Assembly (NCBI RefSeq): GCF_000412675.1
Contig: NC_021505.1
Location: 3,466,501 to 3,530,500, forward strand
Reading direction: 5' to 3'
Length of the DNA stretch: 64,000 nucleotides
Origin: Pseudomonas putida NBRC 14164
GTDB taxonomy: Bacteria > Pseudomonadota > Gammaproteobacteria > Pseudomonadales > Pseudomonadaceae
Shown here in pieces: positions 54,062 to 61,354 of this stretch. Position 1 is the stretch's first letter, and the number at the start of each line of letters is the position of its first letter. Below the pieces are notes generated by a model. That model worked only from the letters and a program-made list of their open reading frames with translations. It had not been told where the DNA came from and made no database searches. The position numbers and the translations under genes are program-made.

Positions 54062-55378
54062 ATGTCCGCAAAGCACATTTGCCGGTTCAAGCCGTCCATG
54101 TTTCGCGCAGCCCTGCCCATCCTCGGCTTCGGTGGCTTATTGGGCGCGAGCCTGCCTGCGGTTGCCGGCGGAATCATGATCTACGAGGCGGGCCACGAAG
54201 GTACGGGGCTGGCCAATGCCGGTTCCGCGGTGCTGGCCACCGACCCCAGCGTGCTGATGACCAACCCGGCCGGCATCAGTCAGCTGGCCGGCACCCAGGT
54301 CAACCTCAACACACAGGTGATTTTCGGTGACGTGAATTTCTCACGTGACAACGCTAATACCTTTGATGGCAACGAAGGCGGAAACAGCCTGAAGTACCTG
54401 CCCGGTAGCAGTTTTTTCATCAGTCATCAACTCGATGAAAGGACCTCGGTAGGCTTCGGCATGTACGGCAACTTTGGCCTGGCACTGGATTACGACGACG
54501 ATTGGGCTGGCCGTTACTTTAGCCAGGAGTCGGCGATCATCGGGGTTTCTTTCCAGCCAACCTTCGCTTACAAAATCAACGATGAGCTGTCGCTGGGCAT
54601 CGGCCCGCGGTTCATGCTCGGTTACTTCCGCACCGAGGTTGCGGTGAACAATAATGTGCTTGGTTTGGGTAATGCCGAAGACGGTCAACTGCGCTACAAA
54701 GACACCGACTGGGGCACCGGGGTGAACGTCGGCCTGCTCTACAGCCTGAACGAGCGAACCAGGCTGGGGCTCGCCTACACCAGCAAGATCAAGCTGGAGT
54801 TCAAAGACAAACCCGATCTGGACAACATCACCAACCCGCTGCTGCGCGTGGCCCTCAACCGCCTCGACGTTGACCAGTTGAGCATGGAAATGAACGTGCC
54901 GCAGACCGTCACCGCCAGCCTCTCCTATCAACTGGACCCTCAGTGGACCCTGCTTGCCAGCCTGGGTTGGCAGGAGTGGAGCGACTTCGGCAAGCTCGGT
55001 GTCGAAGTCGACACCGATTCGGCGTCCACCTCAAGAACCGCCGAACGCCAGTATAAAGATACCTGGCACCTGTCGATGGGTGCGCAGAACCAGCTGAGCT
55101 CGAAGCTGCGCTGGAACATAGGGCTTGCCTATGATTCCTCAGCGGTTGACGACCAGGACCGCACCGTCGACAACCCGATGAACGAAACCTGGCGGTTGGC
55201 CACCGGGTTCAATTACGCACTGAAGGAGGACCTCGACGTACACATGAGCTATACCCTCATATGGCTAGGTGACATGGAGGTCCAACAGACCAAAACCCGG
55301 TCTGGCGGTACGGTTTCAGGGGAATACTCCAATGCGGCGCTACATGTGATCGGTGGTGGGCTGGTATGGCGCTTTTAA
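54062..55378 (+). CDS. FadL/TodX-family outer-membrane channel
   Basis: 438 residues: a signal peptide (ending AVA-GG), the FadL hatch (GTGLANAGSAVLATDPSVLMTNPAGIS) and a barrel that ends GGGLVWRF. FadL proteins let long-chain fatty acids or aromatic hydrocarbons diffuse laterally through the outer membrane. ATG 54062 follows CAGGAG; an in-frame ATG at 54032 would spoil the signal peptide. It follows pqiC by 33 bases in the same direction, so it may serve as the outer door of the Pqi route. A dead paralogue lies at 49600-50118. Confidence 0.92.
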   Translation: MSAKHICRFKPSMFRAALPILGFGGLLGASLPAVAGGIMIYEAGHEGTGLANAGSAVLATDPSVLMTNPAGISQLAGTQVNLNTQVIFGDVNFSRDNANTFDGNEGGNSLKYLPGSSFFISHQLDERTSVGFGMYGNFGLALDYDDDWAGRYFSQESAIIGVSFQPTFAYKINDELSLGIGPRFMLGYFRTEVAVNNNVLGLGNAEDGQLRYKDTDWGTGVNVGLLYSLNERTRLGLAYTSKIKLEFKDKPDLDNITNPLLRVALNRLDVDQLSMEMNVPQTVTASLSYQLDPQWTLLASLGWQEWSDFGKLGVEVDTDSASTSRTAERQYKDTWHLSMGAQNQLSSKLRWNIGLAYDSSAVDDQDRTVDNPMNETWRLATGFNYALKEDLDVHMSYTLIWLGDMEVQQTKTRSGGTVSGEYSNAALHVIGGGLVWRF

Positions 55379-55438
55379 CGGTGTAGCCCTGCAAACAGTG
55401 TGAACTTCCTGATCATCCTGCCCTGTCGGTGAGTGAAC

Positions 55439-56935
55439 ATGAACAGTCTGCGTTCTGCTGTTGAGCGTTTGTCCGTTTGCCTCTTGCTGTGCATCAACCC
55501 CGTGTTTGCCGAAACTGCGGTCGAGCTGCCTGCGGTGGCGCTTAGCCCCGCAGAAGAAGCCGAAGTGCAACGCCTGGTGCTGCCAGTTCCAGCGAATTGG
55601 GTCGGTGACTTCGAGGGCATGCGCGAGCGGCGACTGATCCGAGTGCTGGTGCCTTACAGCAGAACTTTTTTCGAGCTCGATCGTGGGCGTCAGCGCGGGC
55701 TGAGCTATGAACTGGGCAAAGGGCTTGAAGCCTGGCTAAACAAGACTCAGCCCTACGCGAAAAAATCCATGCAATGGCGGGTGATGTTCATTCCTACGGC
55801 ACGCAACGCATTGATGCCCAGCCTGATTGAAGGCGTAGGGGACATCGCTGCTGGAGGCCTGACCGTCACCGACGAACGCTTGAAAACCGTGGAATTCTCC
55901 GATCCCTTCGCGGTGAACATACCAGAAGTCTTGGTGACTGGCCCTGGTAGCACGCCACTGGATAACATCGAGGCGCTTTCCGGCATGGACATTACCGTGC
56001 GCGCCTCAAGCAGTTACTACGAACACCTGCAAGCACTGAATGCGTCGTTCAAGGAAAAGGGGCTGGCACCGATCAACCTGAGGGCCGCGGATGAAAACCT
56101 CGAGGCCGAAGACCTTCTACAAATGGTTAACGCCGGCTTGCTAAAGGCCACGGTAGTGGACCGATATATCGGCAAGATATGGGCGCCCCTCTATACCGAC
56201 CTGCTGATTCACGACGAATTCCACTTGCACGACAACTCCGAATTCGCCTGGGCGATCCGTCCCAACAGCCCACAGTTGAAGGGCCAGCTGGCTGCTTTCG
56301 TCAAATCGCACAAGATTGGCACTACGTTCGGCAACAGCCTGCGCACCAAATACGTCACCAATAGCAGCAAGCGGGTGCTCAACGCCACGTCCGAAGCGGA
56401 AATGAAGAAGTTCAAGGAAATGGCGGCGTTGTTCACCCGGCATGCCGATACCTACGGATTTGATCATTTGATGCTTATGGCACAAGGCTTTCAGGAGTCG
56501 CAGCTCAATCAAGGTGCGCGTAGTCCCAGGGGCGCGGTGGGGGTGATGCAGTTGCTGCCCACAACGGCCAAAGATCCTACCGTCGGCATCGGCGACATCG
56601 ACAAGAGCGCTGACCGCAACATTGAGGCAGGTAGCAAATACATGCGCCTGCTCGCAGATAAGTACCTTGACGACCCGCAATTGACGCCTATGAACAAAAC
56701 ACTGATGACCTTCGCCGCTTACAACGCTGGCCCTGGCAACCTGCGCAAGTTCCGCGCATTGGCAGAAAAGTCTGGGCGGGACAAGAACATCTGGTTCGGC
56801 AATGTGGAACAAGCGGCGGCCCAGGTGGTTGGCCGCGAAACCGTGGACTACGTTGGTAACATCTACAAATACTACGTGGCCTACAAGCTGGCAGAAGAAA
56901 AGTTGGCAGCCAATGCCGCCAAACCTGCGCCGTAA
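55439..56935 (+). CDS. MltF-like membrane-bound lytic transglycosylase
   Basis: About 498 residues: a signal peptide (to VFA-ET), a solute-binding type 3 domain (about 55-320, with GVGDIAAGGLTVTDERLKTVEFSDPF), and a transglycosylase domain (about 335-480) whose catalytic glutamate is in GFQESQLNQGARSPRGAVGVMQLLP. MltF cleaves peptidoglycan strands in the envelope. The ATG at 55439 is preferred over GTG 55433. It follows the FadL gene by 60 bases. Wall cleavage next to a trans-envelope tube (Pqi) or the adaptor proteins downstream could make room for either. Confidence 0.92.
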   Translation: MNSLRSAVERLSVCLLLCINPVFAETAVELPAVALSPAEEAEVQRLVLPVPANWVGDFEGMRERRLIRVLVPYSRTFFELDRGRQRGLSYELGKGLEAWLNKTQPYAKKSMQWRVMFIPTARNALMPSLIEGVGDIAAGGLTVTDERLKTVEFSDPFAVNIPEVLVTGPGSTPLDNIEALSGMDITVRASSSYYEHLQALNASFKEKGLAPINLRAADENLEAEDLLQMVNAGLLKATVVDRYIGKIWAPLYTDLLIHDEFHLHDNSEFAWAIRPNSPQLKGQLAAFVKSHKIGTTFGNSLRTKYVTNSSKRVLNATSEAEMKKFKEMAALFTRHADTYGFDHLMLMAQGFQESQLNQGARSPRGAVGVMQLLPTTAKDPTVGIGDIDKSADRNIEAGSKYMRLLADKYLDDPQLTPMNKTLMTFAAYNAGPGNLRKFRALAEKSGRDKNIWFGNVEQAAAQVVGRETVDYVGNIYKYYVAYKLAEEKLAANAAKPAP

Positions 56936-57071
56936 TGGCCAATCCTTCGCGCTGATGCTGACTTGCCTGTAGTTTGGGCCCGCGTGCGCAAGCGGTGCAG
57001 TTTCGTATCAGGGATGAAGGCATCTTGCCGCGCACGCAGCGCCCACGATGCCTTAGAGCAAGGAGTCGAGA

Positions 57072-57833
57072 ATGCCTTCACGCGTAATTGCATGCCGTTA
57101 TGTAGCTTTGTTACTGGCCATCACCAGCGCTGCTGCACAGGCCGAACCAGGCGCTGCTGACCCTGATCCACAACTGATCCGCGTACTCCTGGCAGCGGAG
57201 ATGGAAACCACACTGTCCAGCCAGATGAGTGGCACTCTGGGCGAACTCAAGGCCCGCTTCGGCGAACGAGTGGCCAAGGGCGCAACATTGGCCCGCTTCA
57301 ATTGCAACGAAGCTCAGGCGCGCGGCAAGGTCGCGGTGGCCGAATTGGCCATGGCCCGGCAGAACCTTGAGGCGAAGAAGCAACTGCGCAAGCTCGACGC
57401 CGTGGGCGATATTGAAGTGGCAGCCGCCAACACCGAGGTCCAGAAAGCCGATGGCGCCCGCGCCATGGGTGAGGCGCAGATGAGCTATTGCCTGGTAGTG
57501 GCGCCGTTCTCGGGGCACGTGGCCAAGGTGTACGTCAAGCCTTACCAGACCGTTAGTGCGGGCACACCGTTGTTTGACCTGGTCGGTGATGGAGACTTGA
57601 AGGTTCGCCTGAATGTGCCTTCCAGCCAGTTGAAAAACCTCAGCGCCGGCCAGCCGCTGGAGGTGAATGTGCACGAGACGGGCAAGACTTACCCGGCGAA
57701 AGTCAGTGTGATCAATTCCAGGGTCGATGCCGTGGCGCAGACGGTTGAGCTCGAAGCACGCTTCGACCAGCCCTTCCCCGAACTGATGGCCGGCATGAGC
57801 GGCACCGCGCGGTTCGACGATGACCGTGAATAG
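57072..57833 (+). CDS. RND/HlyD-type periplasmic adaptor
   Basis: 253 residues: a signal peptide (LLLAITSAAAQA), a split lipoyl half (SGTLGELKARFGERVAKGATLARFN), a short helical hairpin, the second lipoyl half (VVAPFSGHVAKVYVKPYQTVSAGTPLFDLV) and a beta-barrel domain. It is shorter than adaptors that dock TolC, so it may not reach an outer-membrane partner. AAGGAG lies 6 bases before the ATG. Its end overlaps the next gene by 14 bases. No RND pump or ABC transporter follows in the window. Confidence 0.9.
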   Translation: MPSRVIACRYVALLLAITSAAAQAEPGAADPDPQLIRVLLAAEMETTLSSQMSGTLGELKARFGERVAKGATLARFNCNEAQARGKVAVAELAMARQNLEAKKQLRKLDAVGDIEVAAANTEVQKADGARAMGEAQMSYCLVVAPFSGHVAKVYVKPYQTVSAGTPLFDLVGDGDLKVRLNVPSSQLKNLSAGQPLEVNVHETGKTYPAKVSVINSRVDAVAQTVELEARFDQPFPELMAGMSGTARFDDDRE

Positions 57834-59166
57834 GCCACTGCCCCATCCGCAGCTATTGCTGCAGCTCGATGCCCTGCGCGACAAGGCCATGGCTGCCGAG
57901 AGTCTTGGTGCACTGGCTTTCAGCATGGCCAATGACCTGTACCCGCTACTCCCCTTTCACCAGGCATTGGTATTCGCGCAGGGCAAGTCGAGCCTGGAGC
58001 TGCTGTGCGTGTCCGGCCTGGCTCGGCCCACCGAGGATTCACCCTATCTGGTGTGGTTGCGCCGAGCAAGCCGCTGGCTGGCCGAGCGCCTGGTAGACGC
58101 CCAGCCTGTCTGGTTGACCCAGGCCGATGCTGCGCCGCCTGAAGATATTGCCGAGGGCTGGGCCGAGTGGTGGCCCACCGGCCTGTGGTGCATACCGTTA
58201 CATGCGCCTGCCGGCCAGCGCCTCGGTGTTCTGGTATTGCTGCTGGAAGAGCCCCCGCCAGGGGTAGTACACCAGCAACTGGATGGCCTGATCCGCACCT
58301 GGGCCTACTGCTGGAATACACTGACCCGGAGACGCCACTTGGGTCGGTGGCGCCCTGGCAGGCGTCAGGTACTGATCACCCTGCTGGTGGCCGCCGGGCT
58401 GTTGCTGGTGCCGGTGCGCCAGACGGCACTGGCGCCTGCGCAGATCGTCTCCCTCCACGCACAGATCGTCAGCTCTCCGATCGACGGCGTGATCGCCCAG
58501 ATGCTGGTACGCCCCAACCAGCCGGTTAAAGCCGGTACACCGCTGTTTACCCTTGATGAAACCACCCTGCGCAGCCGCGCCGAGGTGCTTGGCAAAGAAG
58601 TTGCCGTGGCGGATGCCGAATTACAGGCCGCCAGCCAGCGAGCATTCGACAACCCGCAAAGTAAAAATGAGCTTACCCTGTTGCAAGGCCGCGTCCAGCA
58701 ACGGCGGGCCGAACTGGCTGCGGTACAGGCGCAACTGCGGCGCACCCAAGTGCTGGCACCGCGCGCGGGGGTTGCTGTGTTCAGCGACCCTAACGACTGG
58801 CTGGGCAAACCAGTATCGACCGGTGAGCGCATCATGCATGTGGCCGACCCGGCGCAACCGGCCATGCAGATCCAGCTGGCCGTGGCCGATGCCATTGCGC
58901 TGGAGCCAGGTGCCGAAGTGACGTTGTTCCTCACCGCCTATCCGCTCAGCCCGCTCAGAGGGAGGATCCTGGAAACCAGCTATCAGGCCAAACCTGGCGA
59001 TGACGGCGTTGTTGCCTATCGACTGCTGGCGAGCATCGACGAGCATTCCGAGCATGCCCGCCTCGGCCTGCATGGCACCGCCAAGCTCTACGGTGACCGC
59101 GTGATGCTCGGTTACTACCTGCTGCGTCGCCCACTGGCAACGTTGCGAGCCTGGAGCGGCTGGTAA
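57820..59166 (+). CDS. GAF-like domain fused to an HlyD adaptor
   Basis: 448 residues. Residues 15-165 form a cytosolic GAF-like domain (LGALAFSMANDLYPLLPFHQALVF, then GLWCIPLHAPAGQRLGVLVLLLEE). One membrane helix follows (QVLITLLVAAGLLLVPV). The HlyD part has IVSSPIDGVIAQMLVRPNQPVKAGTPLF, an alpha hairpin with QGRVQQRRAELAAVQAQLRR, and a closing barrel. A sensing domain on an export adaptor is unusual and would let a cytosolic ligand gate the complex. It overlaps both neighbours, so all three genes are co-translated. Confidence 0.87.
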   Translation: MTVNRPLPHPQLLLQLDALRDKAMAAESLGALAFSMANDLYPLLPFHQALVFAQGKSSLELLCVSGLARPTEDSPYLVWLRRASRWLAERLVDAQPVWLTQADAAPPEDIAEGWAEWWPTGLWCIPLHAPAGQRLGVLVLLLEEPPPGVVHQQLDGLIRTWAYCWNTLTRRRHLGRWRPGRRQVLITLLVAAGLLLVPVRQTALAPAQIVSLHAQIVSSPIDGVIAQMLVRPNQPVKAGTPLFTLDETTLRSRAEVLGKEVAVADAELQAASQRAFDNPQSKNELTLLQGRVQQRRAELAAVQAQLRRTQVLAPRAGVAVFSDPNDWLGKPVSTGERIMHVADPAQPAMQIQLAVADAIALEPGAEVTLFLTAYPLSPLRGRILETSYQAKPGDDGVVAYRLLASIDEHSEHARLGLHGTAKLYGDRVMLGYYLLRRPLATLRAWSGW

Positions 59167-61256
59167 TGCTGGACCTGACCGACCTGCCGCTGCCCCCCCT
59201 TCGTGAGGACCTGCGCCTGTGCGAGGCCGCAGACAGCCGAGAGGGTGAACCGGCCTGGATGATTCACGACACGGTGGTCAACCGCTTCTACCGGATCGGT
59301 TGGCTGGAGTTCGAATGCCTGCTGCGCTGGGGGCAGACACCTCGGCAGATCAGCGAGCAGGTTTCCCGCGATAGCGCACTTAAGCCGGATGTCGAGCAGG
59401 TGCTGGAGCTGCGTGCGTTCCTTGAGCAGCACCACCTGCTTCGCCCAGGGCCTGAGCAACTGGCCAGGCTGCAAAACGCCAGCGAAGCGCGCACCTGGTC
59501 GAGCTGGCGCTGGTGGCTGCACCATTACCTGTTCTTTCGCATACCGCTGCTGCACCCGCAAGCGGGCTTGCAGCGCCTGGCCGCTGCGCTCGGTTGGCTG
59601 TTTCACCCGCTCACCGGCCTGTTGGTGATCGGGCTGACTCTGATTGGCGTGTTTCTGGTAATGCAACAATGGGACAGCTTCACCCATGCTGTGGTCGAGT
59701 CGTTCTCCACCGAAGGCCTGTTCAGCTTTGCCCTGGCGCTGGTGGTGGCGAAAACCCTGCACGAGCTTGGTCATGCCCTGGTGGCGACGCGCCTGGGTTT
59801 ACGCGTCGGGCACATGGGTGTGGCGTTTCTGGTGCTGTGGCCGATGCTCTACACCGACACCGGCGAAAGCTGGAAACTCAAACGGCCCCGCCAGCGCCTG
59901 GCGATTGCTTCGGCAGGCATCATTACCGAGCTTTCCCTCGCGGGCCTTGCGACACTCGGTTGGGCCCTGTGTGACGATGGCGCGCTGCGCAACGCACTGC
60001 TGTACCTGGCAACCACCAGCTGGGTGCTGTCGCTGGCGCTCAATGCCAGCCCCTTCATGCGTTTCGACGGCTATTACATCCTCAGTGACCTGCTCGACTT
60101 CCCCAACCTGCACGAACGCGCCTCGGCACTGGCGAGGGTGGCACTGCGGCGCAACCTGCTCGGGCTGAACGAGCCATGGCCCGAGCCCTTTGCGGTGGGC
60201 CAGCGACGGCTGCTGGTAGCGTTCGCCTTCGCCACGTGGCTGTACCGGCTGGTGCTGTTTCTCGGTATTGCCGTGGCGGTCTATCTGTTTTTCTTCAAGC
60301 TGCTGGGGATCGTGCTGTTCATGGTCGAGTTAGCGTGGTTCATCGCGCTGCCGGTGAAACGAGAGCTGAGCCACTGGTGGCAACAACGCGCACGTATCCC
60401 GGGCCGGCGCAAGCAGGTGTTCTACCTGTGCGTGGCGCTGGTCGGACTGGCCCTGGCGATGCCTTGGCACAGCCAGGTCGATGCCGTTGGCGTCGCCCGT
60501 GCCGAACACCAGTTGCGCTTCTACACCCCCTACCCTGCGCGGTTGAAAAGCCTTCGCCAGGCGGGCCAGGTAAAGGCCGGCGAAGTACTTGCGGTGCTCG
60601 AAGAGCCGGACCTCGATTCGCGTATGCGCAGCAGCCAAGCCAGTGCCCGCAGCTATCAAGCGCGTCTTTCGGGCCTGCTGGCCGACCCGGCCGGGCTGGC
60701 CGAGGACGCTGCCACCCAGCAGCGCCTGAACGTGCAAAATGAGGAAGCCCGTGCCGTGCGCAGCGAGATCGCTCGCCTCAGCCTGCAGGCACCGTTCGCG
60801 GGCAACTGGCTGGACCTGGACCCTAACGTGGCACCCGGCCAGTGGCTCAACCGCCAGGAGCCGCTGGGCATCCTCATTGACACCAACCACTGGCAGGTCG
60901 ATGCCTACGTCGCCCAGGACCAGGTGCATTACCTGGCTATCGGCAATGCCGTGAAATTTTATCCCGAAGGCCAGGCCATAGCGCTGCGCGGCAAGGTGCT
61001 GGCAATCGGCAGTACTCGGGCTGCGCAGTTAGCCCACCGCATGCTTTCTTCACACTTCGGTGGCCCAGTACCAACGGCCGGTGATCCCTTGGTGCCCAGC
61101 CATGCACTTTTCCAGGTGCTGGTGGCCTTGGATGAGCCGCTGGCTGGTGTGCGCGAAACCCGCGGCAAGCTGAAGATCGAAGGGCAAAAGCGCAGCGTTG
61201 TGGGCGAGGCGCTGACATGGGTAATAGGGGTTGGGTTGCGGGAAAGCGGGTTCTGA
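59166..61256 (+). CDS. PqqD-like / M50 site-2 protease / HlyD fusion
   Basis: 696 residues in three parts. Residues 10-95 form a PqqD-like winged helix (VVNRFYRIGWLEFECLLRWGQ), the fold that binds leader peptides in RiPP systems. Then comes an integral-membrane M50 protease with zinc motif H199-E-L-G-H203 and the second ligand region NASPFMRFDGYYIL. The C-terminal HlyD part has ARLKSLRQAGQVKAGEVLAVLEEPDL and LQAPFAGNWLDLDPNVAPGQWL. The zinc and FDG sites are intact, so proteolysis is possible. The start TAATG overlaps the previous stop. The giant DUF4347 gene starts 98 bases downstream, which makes it the likely client. Confidence 0.88.
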   Translation: MLDLTDLPLPPLREDLRLCEAADSREGEPAWMIHDTVVNRFYRIGWLEFECLLRWGQTPRQISEQVSRDSALKPDVEQVLELRAFLEQHHLLRPGPEQLARLQNASEARTWSSWRWWLHHYLFFRIPLLHPQAGLQRLAAALGWLFHPLTGLLVIGLTLIGVFLVMQQWDSFTHAVVESFSTEGLFSFALALVVAKTLHELGHALVATRLGLRVGHMGVAFLVLWPMLYTDTGESWKLKRPRQRLAIASAGIITELSLAGLATLGWALCDDGALRNALLYLATTSWVLSLALNASPFMRFDGYYILSDLLDFPNLHERASALARVALRRNLLGLNEPWPEPFAVGQRRLLVAFAFATWLYRLVLFLGIAVAVYLFFFKLLGIVLFMVELAWFIALPVKRELSHWWQQRARIPGRRKQVFYLCVALVGLALAMPWHSQVDAVGVARAEHQLRFYTPYPARLKSLRQAGQVKAGEVLAVLEEPDLDSRMRSSQASARSYQARLSGLLADPAGLAEDAATQQRLNVQNEEARAVRSEIARLSLQAPFAGNWLDLDPNVAPGQWLNRQEPLGILIDTNHWQVDAYVAQDQVHYLAIGNAVKFYPEGQAIALRGKVLAIGSTRAAQLAHRMLSSHFGGPVPTAGDPLVPSHALFQVLVALDEPLAGVRETRGKLKIEGQKRSVVGEALTWVIGVGLRESGF

Positions 61257-61354
61257 ACCCTGCCTTCCGGCACCTGGTTACCCACCACGGAAAAACCGGA
61301 CTACGATTGCTAAAGCTTCGTATCTGGCGTCAATCTTTTGAGCAGGGTAGGGAA

